This document shows positions 1 to 7,500 of a DNA stretch of 11,950 nucleotides, in pieces. Position numbers and translations under genes: made by a program. The stretch comes from an uncultured Collinsella sp. (GTDB lineage: Bacteria; Actinomycetota; Coriobacteriia; Coriobacteriales; Coriobacteriaceae): the NCBI GenBank assembly GCA_937958315.1, contig CALFGH010000229.1, forward strand, positions 1 to 11,950. Direction: 5' to 3'. How positions within the stretch are numbered: position 1 is the stretch's first letter; every line of letters begins with the position of its first letter. The notes under the pieces were generated by a model. It worked only from the letters and a program-made list of their open reading frames with translations. It was not told the DNA's origin and searched no databases.

Positions 1-55
1 CTCGCTGTATCGCGAGTCCTCGCGCAAGGATATCGAGAAGATCAAGCTCGTCTAA
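1..55 (+). CDS. C-terminal end of an unidentified protein (partial)
   Basis: Only the last 17 codons are in the window, read in the frame starting at base 2. They encode SLYRESSRKDIEKIKLV and a TAA stop at 53-55. The tail is charged and probably helical, too little to name a family. That it is a real gene end rests on a strong intrinsic terminator about 30 nt after the stop and on coding-like codons. The next gene converges on it from the other strand. The product is unknown. Confidence 0.55.
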   Translation, partial: SLYRESSRKDIEKIKLV

Positions 56-84
56 ATACCGGCTGGTCATACCGAGCAAGTCTG

Positions 85-117
85 CGGGCGTCCGATTGAT
101 TCGGACGCCCGTTTTTT
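85..117 (+). terminator. Rho-independent terminator after the leftmost gene
   Basis: A perfect 11-bp GC-rich stem (85-95 with 101-111) has a 5-nt loop and is followed by six T (112-117). The T tract lies on the plus strand, so it ends the gene stopping at 55. The T tract overlaps the stop codon of the convergent regulator gene (116-118). In the minus direction the hairpin has no U tract, so it is at best a weak block for that transcript. Confidence 0.93.
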
Positions 118-3112
118 ATCGCTCGACAAGCACACGCTTGAGTCTGCCTTCGACCAGGCGCTCGTACAGACGCCTTGTCTCGGGCTCGGGCACGCCTTGA
201 ACCTGTTCTCTCAGGTGGTGCATATGGCCGCTGTACAGCTCAACGACATCGCGACGTCGTCCCGCCGCACCGTAAACGCGCATAGCGCAGCGAACCATGT
301 CCTCGCGCGCCGTCTCCTGGCGAAGTCCCGATTCCACGAGCCAAATTGCCGATTGCAGGTCATTTTCCTCGAGGGCGGCATTCGCTCCCCTAATCATGCA
401 GTCGATGTACTTGGATTGCATAATGTGGCGCATGCGCGTAAAGAACGTGGGATTGCAACCGGTGGGAACATACAGCGGGCCCGCGTAGAGCTGCTCGACC
501 TTAAGACATAGCTCAACCAGGTGAGGCCCTCTCGCACCCATGCGGTTTCCCAGGATCTCGCGGCTCAGCTGGTCAAAGAGCCTTACATCGGTCTTAACGT
601 AGTCGCCGTTGAGCCCTATGCACTCGTTTTGGATGAGCACGCACGACTTGCCATCCGGCGTTGGACCCAAAGCCGAGCGCAAGCGCGATACCGTCGAATA
701 CAGATTGTTGCGCGCGGCGTTAAACTCGGCATGGGGCCACAACTCCATGGCAATTGTCTCGCGGTCGACCATGGCGTCTACACCCAACGCAAGGCGTTCG
801 GCAAGCGTTGCCGCCTTTTTGCGACGCCACATCTTATCCGTGATGGGAAAACCGTCGCGCTCGGCGCGAAACGCGCCAAACATGCGTATCTCAATGTGGC
901 CGATGGTATCGACAGCCTCAACCTCGCCCGCCTGGAATAGGTGCTCACTTTCGCCCTCAAAGTCATCACGTAGTGAATACCGCGACAGCTCGCGCACCGG
1001 AAGCTTCTTGCGAATCCTAACGGCAGGCTCGCCCAGGCAATGCATCGCAAGACGCGCGAATAGCCGATACGATGGGTCTAAAATCCCCGAGCGATTCATA
1101 GACATCCAAGCGGCAAGATCGCTATCGCGGCCCGCAGCGGCCAGGTGCAACGCCACGACCCAGGCTTCTGAGCCACCGACCTGCGTCTTGCTAATGTCGA
1201 GCAGCTCTGCCTCTTCGCGAACCGATACCAGCGACGTATTGCGCAGGTACGCCACGCGCTCAAGCAGCAACGCGTTTTCGCGCATATACGCAATCGATTC
1301 GTCGGCGAGCTTGAGCACCTGAACCGCGCGGAACTTCGCGTTGACCGGCCGCCCCTCCGCCAGCGATTGCCAACCCTCCAGCAATAACCCAAACAGCTGA
1401 ATTTGATTGTCACGAACACGCACCGCAAAGCGGTCGAGCTCGCCAAACGCCACATCGTCGGTCACGGGCAAGCCCGCGAGCAGGCGCCGCGCCGCCAGCA
1501 CCATACGCAGCCAAATGGATGGCGCCTTAAGCCCGCGGATATCGAGCGCCTCGAGTATCTGCGCCATCTTGTCATCGCGCTCGTCGGGTTTAGTAAACGA
1601 GCCGTCGAACAGCTCCACCAGCATATGGTCGGCCTGTATGAGAATCCCCGCGATGTCGAGCTCGCAATCATAAGCTTTGCACGCCTTGAGCTTCGCGAGA
1701 ACATTGCCGTCTTCCGCTCGCTCGGTTAGGTGGCGCTTGACCTCGATATGCGCGGACAGCATGTCGAGCACCTCGCAGGATGTCTGTTCTTGCACAACAG
1801 GGTTGGCGGGAAGCCCCAGGTCATTGTCGCCATAAAAGGCGATGGTGAGCGCCTGGGCTATTTTCCAGGTAGCGGGATCGACCTCGAGCGCCGCCTGGTC
1901 ACCCGCACGTTCGATAACGGACGCCATATACCTTGCTAGCTTTGTATTGCACACGCTGACAGCCGCCAGATACACGCCGAGTGCCTCGGCGGGTGCCGGC
2001 TCTTGCTCCTGCTTTTCCGCATTGATCATCGCCGACGCCGCACGGCAAATGTCCCCTCCGTGCCCGGTCAGGGCAAGATCGGCCCCATACTGCCCAGCAA
2101 GTTCCAATACCACATGGCGGTCCAAGAACGCGTCGGCCAGGTCCATAGCCAAATCGCATCGGCCCGCCTTGATCAAAATGCGAGCAGCCCGCGATACAAG
2201 TTCGGGACGGATCTCGGCAACAAGCTTTCGCAGCCTCAGGCGCGCGTTGTCCTTAGCGCCCAAACACCTAAAGGTGCGATCAGACGGATCCACGCCAAAA
2301 ATCGGATAATCGCGCACAAAGATGGACTGGTCGACCATCGAAAGCCTCACGCCGCACGCCTCTAGCTCCGCAATGCGGCCCTCGCCCATCAGTACCATCA
2401 AACAGGCAACGGTAAACAACAGGTTGTTCTCGAGCGATGCGAGATCGGCCAGCGCCGCACCGTACACGTTGACGATTTCGTTCTCGAGCAACCCGGCAAC
2501 ATCGCCCTGTCCATACATTCCCGTCTGCAGGGCAGATACCAGCTCGGGTACACCCTGTGTGAGCCGATAGAAATCAAGCGATGTGCTGATTGAGAACGCC
2601 GTGGCCCATGACGAATACTCATAGGCGTGCACCTTGAGCATCTGCGCATTGACTTTTACAGAATCGCCCAGCCCGTGGATAAGCAATCGGTTGGAGGGGC
2701 GGCAGGCAATAAAGACCCCCGTCCCCGTAGCACGTAAGCTGCGGATTCGATCGATGAGGTCCTCGGTTTCGTGCTGCTCGAGATTGGGCACGTTGTCGAT
2801 CGCAACGAGCGAATGAGGTTTGTCCTTAAGCTCATCGGCGACAACCTCGAGCTGCATAAAGAGCTCTCGTCCAATCGCGCGGTCGGCCTCGATAATCCGA
2901 ACCGGCCCTCGCGTGGGGTCCGATTTAACCTCCTGCACGTATTGCAGCAACACCGACGTCTTACCAAACCCATCGGGCGCGTAGAGCAAAACAATTCCCG
3001 CCTTGCGCCCTTTAACGATGAGCTCGTTCATCAAGCGATCGCGCCGCACCATATAGCCGCCGCCCGTCGGCATCAACTCGAGGTCGTCCGTATTGCCCAG
3101 ATCGTTTACCAT
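116..3112 (-). CDS. Large SARP/BTAD-type transcriptional regulator with N-terminal P-loop NTPase
   Basis: A 998-residue protein that looks like a signal-responsive DNA-binding regulator. Near the N terminus is a Walker A loop, APDGFGKTS (45-53), and a Walker B-like strand, LVAIDN (102-107), followed by ACRPSNR (136-142); this is an STAND/MalT-like NTPase layout. Residues about 200-735 are helix-rich and may form a repeat-type sensor or scaffold. Residues about 739-835 match an OmpR/SARP winged helix (IEIRMFGAFRA, then ELWPHAEFNAARNNLYSTVS), and about 842-987 a BTAD helical repeat domain. No signal peptide or membrane segment is seen, so it should be cytoplasmic. The ATG at 3112 has GAGGAG about 7 nt upstream. 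It stands alone: the neighbour on the left converges and a 449-bp gap lies upstream. Known SARP family members activate adjacent gene sets in Actinobacteria; the target and ligand here cannot be read from sequence. The family call is good, the role is not known. Confidence 0.88.
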   Translation of the reverse strand: MVNDLGNTDDLELMPTGGGYMVRRDRLMNELIVKGRKAGIVLLYAPDGFGKTSVLLQYVQEVKSDPTRGPVRIIEADRAIGRELFMQLEVVADELKDKPHSLVAIDNVPNLEQHETEDLIDRIRSLRATGTGVFIACRPSNRLLIHGLGDSVKVNAQMLKVHAYEYSSWATAFSISTSLDFYRLTQGVPELVSALQTGMYGQGDVAGLLENEIVNVYGAALADLASLENNLLFTVACLMVLMGEGRIAELEACGVRLSMVDQSIFVRDYPIFGVDPSDRTFRCLGAKDNARLRLRKLVAEIRPELVSRAARILIKAGRCDLAMDLADAFLDRHVVLELAGQYGADLALTGHGGDICRAASAMINAEKQEQEPAPAEALGVYLAAVSVCNTKLARYMASVIERAGDQAALEVDPATWKIAQALTIAFYGDNDLGLPANPVVQEQTSCEVLDMLSAHIEVKRHLTERAEDGNVLAKLKACKAYDCELDIAGILIQADHMLVELFDGSFTKPDERDDKMAQILEALDIRGLKAPSIWLRMVLAARRLLAGLPVTDDVAFGELDRFAVRVRDNQIQLFGLLLEGWQSLAEGRPVNAKFRAVQVLKLADESIAYMRENALLLERVAYLRNTSLVSVREEAELLDISKTQVGGSEAWVVALHLAAAGRDSDLAAWMSMNRSGILDPSYRLFARLAMHCLGEPAVRIRKKLPVRELSRYSLRDDFEGESEHLFQAGEVEAVDTIGHIEIRMFGAFRAERDGFPITDKMWRRKKAATLAERLALGVDAMVDRETIAMELWPHAEFNAARNNLYSTVSRLRSALGPTPDGKSCVLIQNECIGLNGDYVKTDVRLFDQLSREILGNRMGARGPHLVELCLKVEQLYAGPLYVPTGCNPTFFTRMRHIMQSKYIDCMIRGANAALEENDLQSAIWLVESGLRQETAREDMVRCAMRVYGAAGRRRDVVELYSGHMHHLREQVQGVPEPETRRLYERLVEGRLKRVLVER

Positions 3113-3503
3113 GCTTGCTCCTCAACTCGACCATATGGACACCGTAGCTGCAGGACCATATGAGCCGCCCCGTGAATAGCGCGACTTAGAGTTTTTAATT
3201 GTCTGCCGGTACGTGTTTGGCAAGTTTTTGTACAGCGAGGCCCGACGGTAACTTATCCCCCGACCAATAGGTCTTTGCGCAGGTCAATGCGCTTGCCAGC
3301 ATGTCCCATCCCATTTGCAGTGTAGCGCAGTCGGCTATTTTTATTTGAGTTGCGCAACTCGCCTACTCCTCGCTACCGCCTGCGACTCTATGGTGGCAAA
3401 TGTGCATAGAATCTGCTATAGAATGAATCGCATAATTTAGAACCCACCAGTCAAGCACGCGGCAAGGTTACCGTCATGCATGCACCACGGCCCATGTCCA
3501 CTA
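3113..3503. other. Non-coding gap upstream of the large regulator gene
   Basis: No convincing gene is present; the short open frames lack ribosome sites and family resemblance. The part next to the regulator should hold its promoter, but I see no clear -35/-10 pair on the minus strand. Visible structure: two GACCATATG copies (3129-3137 and 3154-3162), a perfect 14-bp palindrome (3347-3360), and an AT-rich stretch with two ATAGAAT copies near 3403-3423. The nagB terminator closes the gap on the right. Confidence 0.6.
3347..3360. promoter_or_regulatory. Perfect 14-bp palindrome, possible operator
   Basis: GAGTTGCGCAACTC reads the same on both strands, with core TTGCGCAA, in an AT-rich context between two genes. 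Symmetry and length fit a dimeric regulator's binding site. No regulator is identified and the site is about 235 bp from the start of the large regulator gene, so the role is inferred only from shape. Confidence 0.35.
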
Positions 3504-3532
3504 AAAAGGCCCCCGCAAAGCGAGGGCCTTTT
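3504..3532 (-). terminator. Rho-independent terminator of nagB
   Basis: Nine base pairs (3504-3512 with 3524-3532), one C/A mismatch, then three more pairs close on an AAA loop. Read on the minus strand the hairpin ends in a U tract (complement of the A run 3503-3507), about 30 nt past the nagB stop. The plus-strand side also ends in TTTT, so it may work both ways. Confidence 0.9.
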
Positions 3533-3561
3533 GAAAAGCTATGTCAGATCGCTTGGTCGCG

Positions 3562-4290
3562 TTACTCGCAGAGCGAAAGAGCGGCCTCGTCAGCAACGAC
3601 GACGCAATTGGTGTGGAGCTGCAGGATCGAAGCGGGGCACTCGGGCGTAACCGGGCCATAGCACATATCGTGCACAGCCTGAGCCTTGGCCTCGCCGTTG
3701 GCGACAACCAGGATCATGCGGGCATACATGATGGTCTGGGTGCCCATGGTGTAAGCCTGACGGGGCACATCATCGATGCTGTCGAACAGGCGGCTGTTGG
3801 CCTGAATGGTGCTCTCGGTCAGGTCGACGCAGTGCGTACCCTTGGAGAAGTGGTCATCGGGCTCGTTGAAGCCAATATGACCGTTGTTGCCAATGCCGAG
3901 CAGCTGCAGATCCGGGTAACCGGCGGCAGCGACGATCTTGTCGTACTCGGAGCAGGCAGCGGCGGCATCGGGGTTGGAGCCATCGGGCACGTGCGTGTTG
4001 TTCAGATCGATATTGATGTGATCGAAGAAGTTCTCGCGCATAAAGTAGTGATAGCTCTGGGGATCGTCGTGCGAAAGACCACGATACTCGTCCAGGTTAT
4101 AGGTGCTGACCTCGGCAAAGTCAATGTCGCCCTTCTCGTACCAAGCAGCGAGCTGTTTGTAAGCGCCAATCGGGGTGGAGCCGGTGGCAAGACCCAACAC
4201 GCAATCGGGCTTGAGGATAACCTGAGCCGAGATGATATTAGCGGCCTTGCGGCTCATATCCTCGTAGTCTTTAGCTTTAATGATTTTCAT
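3562..4290 (-). CDS. nagB: Glucosamine-6-phosphate deaminase NagB
   Basis: Converts glucosamine-6-phosphate to fructose-6-phosphate and ammonia, the step that sends amino sugars into glycolysis, in the cytoplasm. At 242 residues it has the length of the short Gram-positive NagB type. Motifs are in order: substrate loop GLATGSTP (33-40), YNLDEY with likely general base Asp67 (64-69), and GIGNNGHIGFNEP (132-144) containing Asn136, His138 and Glu143, the active-site set known for this family. The ATG at 4290 has AAAGGA about 6 nt upstream. An in-frame opening runs 55 codons further up to a TTG at 4455, but that stretch is unlike NagB and has no ribosome site. It is the last gene of the rplM-rpsI-glmM-crr-nagB run, separated from crr by 271 bp, so it may also have its own promoter. 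It ends at a good terminator. Confidence 0.97.
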   Translation of the reverse strand: MKIIKAKDYEDMSRKAANIISAQVILKPDCVLGLATGSTPIGAYKQLAAWYEKGDIDFAEVSTYNLDEYRGLSHDDPQSYHYFMRENFFDHINIDLNNTHVPDGSNPDAAAACSEYDKIVAAAGYPDLQLLGIGNNGHIGFNEPDDHFSKGTHCVDLTESTIQANSRLFDSIDDVPRQAYTMGTQTIMYARMILVVANGEAKAQAVHDMCYGPVTPECPASILQLHTNCVVVADEAALSLCE

Positions 4291-4397
4291 TACGCGTCCT
4301 TTCTCGTACAAGAGAGGCAAGGCTCCCCTTACAAGCACTTGCCCGCGGCCCGCGTCGGCCGCAACCAACGTGTGCGGCCACCAGGGCGAGGTCGCGT

Positions 4398-4403
4398 AAT
4401 ATA
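4398..4403 (-). promoter_or_regulatory. Possible -10 element for nagB
   Basis: On the minus strand this reads TATATT in an otherwise GC-rich spacer, about 108 nt upstream of the nagB ATG. No good -35 lies at standard distance (TCGACG is 19 bp upstream). It would give a leader of about 100 nt carrying a 7-bp hairpin (4357-4363 with 4373-4379). This is a weak candidate. Confidence 0.3.
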
Positions 4404-4487
4404 TGTGTCTCGTGTCTAACCGCGTCGAGGCCCCTGCCCGTCCACGGTGACCCAAAGCTGTTTAGCTTCGGACAATCCCATCTTGCC

Positions 4488-4521
4488 ACGGAGGGCGTCC
4501 TCTTTCAAGGGCGCCCTCCGT
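4488..4521. other. Stable hairpin between crr and nagB
   Basis: Ten perfect pairs (4488-4497 with 4512-4521) extend by a G-T and two G-C pairs to a 13-bp stem with an 8-nt loop. It lies about 40 nt past the crr stop. Neither strand has a T tract after it, so it is not a standard intrinsic terminator. It could protect or partly end the crr transcript, or be a processing site. Confidence 0.55.
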
Positions 4522-4561
4522 AAACGTGATTGAATTGTAGGCTAAAGGCCAAGCGGAGCGA

Positions 4562-5059
4562 CTAGCGCTCGCGAGCAACGATGAGCTGGTCCATCTCCTC
4601 GACATGCTCGCCAACGGAGCCCTTGATGCTCGAGAACTCAACAGAGTTGCACACCAAGATGGGAACCGTCACATCGTAACCCTCGGCAGCAATTGCCTCG
4701 CGATCGAACTCGATGAGCACGTCGCCCTTATGGACGACATCACCCACCTGTGCATGCACGCTAAAATGCTTGCCCTCAAGCTGGACAGTGTCCAAACCAA
4801 CATGGATGAGCACGTCTAGACCATCGACCGTGTTGAGCGCAACGGCATGACCCGTGGGAAAAATCGCCTCGACCTTAGCGTCAGCCGGAGCAATCACACG
4901 TGTACCCGTAGGCTGAATCGCCACGCCCTGGCCCAAAAGGCCGGTAGCAAACGTCTGGTCTTTGACCTCGGATAACGGAATGACATCGCCCGAGATGGGA
5001 GCATCCAGCGTAAGGACTCGACCACGCATACCAAAAGACCTCAGGACTTTAGTGAACAT
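4562..5059 (-). CDS. crr: PTS glucose-type EIIA protein (Crr family)
   Basis: A stand-alone, 165-residue IIA-Glc protein of the sugar phosphotransferase system. It carries phosphate from HPr to a IIB domain and often signals carbon status. The two active-site histidines are visible: His71 in TGHAVALNT and the phospho-acceptor His86 in LIHVGLDTVQLEG, matching His75 and His90 of E. coli IIA-Glc. GTRVIAPADAKV (52-63) and the C-terminal VPILVCN strand (132-138) also fit. The ATG at 5059 follows a GAGGGGGAG stretch. A TTG at 5080 would add seven residues but has no ribosome site. It lies 71 bp after glmM on the same strand with no terminator between them, so co-transcription is likely. No IIB or IIC partner is in the window. 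Its place between glmM and nagB hints at amino-sugar uptake, but a general role for several permeases is just as possible. Confidence 0.95.
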   Translation of the reverse strand: MFTKVLRSFGMRGRVLTLDAPISGDVIPLSEVKDQTFATGLLGQGVAIQPTGTRVIAPADAKVEAIFPTGHAVALNTVDGLDVLIHVGLDTVQLEGKHFSVHAQVGDVVHKGDVLIEFDREAIAAEGYDVTVPILVCNSVEFSSIKGSVGEHVEEMDQLIVARER

Positions 5060-5130
5060 GCTCCCCCTCGGACATACCAATCAATCAAAATAACTTTAAC
5101 AGTTTACCACTTGGCACCCGTTTTTGACCA

Positions 5131-6468
5131 TTAGGGAAGTTCGCGCTTGACAACCTCGACGATGTCGTCAACCACACGCTGGGTCAACTCGTGCGTCTCG
5201 GCCTCGGCCATCACACGGACCAGCGGCTCGGTGCCACTCGGACGTACCAGAATGCGGCCGCGACCGTTGAGCTCCTTCTCGGCGGCAGCGACGGCGTCCC
5301 AAATGGGCTGGCAATCGTCCAGGCCGGCCTTGTTGTCGGAATGCACGTTGACAAGCACCTGCGGGTACTTCTTCATGATGCCGGCAAGGTCGGTGAGGGT
5401 ACGGCCGGTGCGCTTGAGCACGGCCAGAAGCTGCAGGGCCGTCACCAAGCCGTCACCGGTGGTGTTGTGCTCCAGGAAGATGATGTGGCCGGACTGCTCG
5501 CCGCCGATGACGGCACCGTCCTCGAGCATACGCTCAAGAACATAGCGGTCGCCCACTGCGGTCTGGACCATCTCGAAGCCCTGCTCCTTCATGGCGATGG
5601 AGAAGCCTAGGTTGCACATAACGGTCGAGACGATCTCGGAGTTGGCGAGCTTGCCGCGAGCGGCCAAGTCGGAGCCGCAGATGGCCAGGATGTAGTCGCC
5701 ATCGATTTCGTTGCCCTCGCTGTCCACGAACAGCACGCGATCGGCGTCGCCATCGTGAGCCAGACCGATGTCGGCGTGGGTGCGCAGCACGAGCTCACGC
5801 AGGGGCTCAAGATGAGTGGAGCCGCACTCGACGTTAATGTCGGTGCCGCAGTAGTCGGTGTTGATGGCATGGACCGTGGCGCCCAGGCGCTGCAGTGCGG
5901 CGGGCGTGGTCTGGCAAGAAGCGCCGTGGCCGCAGTCGACGGCAACAACCAGGCCGTCGAGCTTAAGGCCGTCGAGCGTGTTGATGGCATGATCAACATA
6001 TGCCTTGCGGGCGTCCTTCATCTTGATGATGTGACCCACACCGGCGCCGGTCGGCAGCGTGTCGGCAGCCATGGCCTCCTCGGACATGACCCAGGCGCTG
6101 ATCTCTTCCTCGACAGCATCGGGAAGCTTCATGCCCTTGCGGCTAAAGAACTTGATGCCGTTGAACTCCGGCGGATTGTGCGAAGCAGAGATGACGATGC
6201 CGCCGTCGAGCTCGTTTTGGACGGTGAGCAGCGCCACGGCCGGCGTAGGGATAACGCCGCAGCAGTGCGGTCGGCCGCCCTCGGCCATAATGCCGGCGGT
6301 CAGAGCACTCTCAAGCATGGTGCCCGAAAGACGCGTGTCACGGCCGATGCAAATGTCCGGACCAAGGAACTTGGTCGCCGCACGGCCAAGACGAAACGCG
6401 AGGTCGCACGAGAGGTCGGCGTTGGCGACGCCGCGGACGCCATCGGTACCGAAGATGTTCTGGGGCAT
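5131..6468 (-). CDS. glmM: Phosphoglucosamine mutase GlmM
   Basis: Interconverts glucosamine-6-phosphate and glucosamine-1-phosphate, feeding UDP-GlcNAc and so peptidoglycan synthesis; cytoplasmic. The 445 residues match the family length of about 445-450. All four domains show their hallmarks: N-terminal FGTDGVRG (7-14), the phosphoserine loop ISASHNPP (93-100) with catalytic Ser96, the metal loop DGDADR (239-244), the sugar-binding loop GGEQSGH (322-328), and the phosphate-binding loop RPSGTEPLVRV (409-419). The ATG at 6468 has AAGGAG 7 nt upstream; a TTG six codons earlier is an inferior start. It follows rpsI as in many Actinobacteria. The rpsI terminator lies between them and no good promoter is seen in the short gap, so expression probably depends on partial read-through from the ribosomal protein operon. 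Confidence 0.98.
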   Translation of the reverse strand: MPQNIFGTDGVRGVANADLSCDLAFRLGRAATKFLGPDICIGRDTRLSGTMLESALTAGIMAEGGRPHCCGVIPTPAVALLTVQNELDGGIVISASHNPPEFNGIKFFSRKGMKLPDAVEEEISAWVMSEEAMAADTLPTGAGVGHIIKMKDARKAYVDHAINTLDGLKLDGLVVAVDCGHGASCQTTPAALQRLGATVHAINTDYCGTDINVECGSTHLEPLRELVLRTHADIGLAHDGDADRVLFVDSEGNEIDGDYILAICGSDLAARGKLANSEIVSTVMCNLGFSIAMKEQGFEMVQTAVGDRYVLERMLEDGAVIGGEQSGHIIFLEHNTTGDGLVTALQLLAVLKRTGRTLTDLAGIMKKYPQVLVNVHSDNKAGLDDCQPIWDAVAAAEKELNGRGRILVRPSGTEPLVRVMAEAETHELTQRVVDDIVEVVKRELP

Positions 6469-6486
6469 AGGATCGCTCCTTCCCAA

Positions 6487-6509
6487 GTGGGCAAAACGCA
6501 GTTGCCCAC
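6487..6509 (-). promoter_or_regulatory. Hairpin in the glmM leader just above the ribosome site
   Basis: An 8-bp perfect stem (6487-6494 with 6502-6509) with a 7-nt loop. On the minus strand its 3' side ends about 6 nt before the AAGGAG of glmM. It has no U tract, so it is not a terminator. It could affect stability or ribosome loading of the glmM message, possibly as the end left by processing after read-through of the rpsI terminator. Confidence 0.45.
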
Positions 6510-6518
6510 CCTAGTCGA

Positions 6519-6561
6519 AAAAGAAAAGCGGGACCCGCCGAGCAATCGGCAGGCCCCGCTT
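6519..6561 (-). terminator. Intrinsic terminator after rpsI
   Basis: Seven outer pairs (6526-6532 with 6555-6561), a small interior loop, then five inner pairs (6537-6541 with 6546-6550) around a 4-nt loop. On the minus strand it is followed by CTTTTTCTTTTTC, a broken U tract. It lies about 30 nt past the rpsI stop. As glmM follows without an obvious promoter, termination here may be partial. Confidence 0.88.
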
Positions 6562-6591
6562 GTACATTGTATCTCGTAAGGAGATAAAACC

Positions 6592-6987
<396 letters not shown>

Positions 6988-6989
6988 CT

Positions 6990-7433
6990 TTAAGCCTCCA
7001 GCTCAATCTTCGTGGGGTTCTGGGCAGCGTGCGGATGCTCGGCACCAGCGTAGACCTTAAGCTTGGTCATCTGGGCACGGCCGAGGGTGGTCTTGGGCAG
7101 CATGCCGCGAACGGCGCGCTCGATGACCTTCTCCGGGTGCTTCTCCATAGCCTGGCGGAAGCTCTCAGCCTTGAGGCCGCCGTTGTAGCCGCTGTGGCGA
7201 TAATAGGTCTTCGTGTCGGCCTTGTTACCGGTAAGCTGGACCTTATCGGCGTTGATGACGACAACGAAGTCGCCGCAGTCGCTGTTGGGCGTGAACTGGG
7301 GCTTGTTCTTACCGCGCAGAATCATTGCGATCTGGGTGGCAAGACGGCCCAGGACAGCACCATCGGCGTCGACGAGAACCCAGTTGCGCTGGACCTCGCC
7401 CTGCTTGGCGTAGTGAGTCGATTTCGAAATCAC
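6990..7433 (-). CDS. rplM: 50S ribosomal protein L13
   Basis: Large-subunit ribosomal protein that joins early in assembly. It has 147 residues, a normal length. Family motifs are clear: WVLVDADGAVLGRLAT (18-33), LRGKNKPQFTP (39-49), the GDFVVVINADKVQLTGNK stretch, YYRHSGYNGG, and the VRGMLPKTTLGR segment in the C-terminal half. The start is a GTG at 7433, preceded by GGAGGA at about 7 nt. It is the first gene of a transcript starting about 60 nt upstream at a near-consensus promoter, and is tightly linked to rpsI downstream. Confidence 0.99.
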   Translation of the reverse strand: MISKSTHYAKQGEVQRNWVLVDADGAVLGRLATQIAMILRGKNKPQFTPNSDCGDFVVVINADKVQLTGNKADTKTYYRHSGYNGGLKAESFRQAMEKHPEKVIERAVRGMLPKTTLGRAQMTKLKVYAGAEHPHAAQNPTKIELEA

Positions 7434-7462
7434 TTAGACTCCTCCATGTACAAGTACGTGTT

Positions 7463-7494
7463 GTTACAGAGATTCACGGGGCTCTGCAAGTAAC
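7463..7494 (-). promoter_or_regulatory. Hairpin at the 5' end of the rplM-rpsI leader
   Basis: On the minus strand GTTA and CAGAG pair with CTCTG and TAAC, giving 4 bp, a CTTG bulge and 5 bp around a 10-nt loop. It begins almost at the start site predicted from the promoter. A structured leader of this kind could be the site where L13 or S9 controls its own synthesis, as many ribosomal operons do. I see no match to a named leader family that I can state with confidence. Confidence 0.45.
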
Positions 7495-7500
7495 CCGTCC

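Noticed and set aside
3541..4419. Long plus-strand open frame opposite nagB
   Set aside because: It mirrors the nagB coding frame; NagB has all active-site motifs and a ribosome site, the opposite frame has neither.
4291..4455. In-frame 55-codon N-terminal extension of nagB starting at a TTG
   Set aside because: The stretch has no ribosome site and no likeness to NagB, while the ATG at 4290 has AAAGGA and gives the normal 242-residue length.
4291..4561. Riboswitch or glmS-type ribozyme controlling the amino-sugar genes
   Set aside because: The hairpins in this gap do not show the conserved core of any riboswitch or ribozyme class I can recognise.
5755..6579. 274-codon plus-strand open frame opposite glmM
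   Set aside because: It is an antisense shadow of the GC-rich glmM gene with no recognisable domain.
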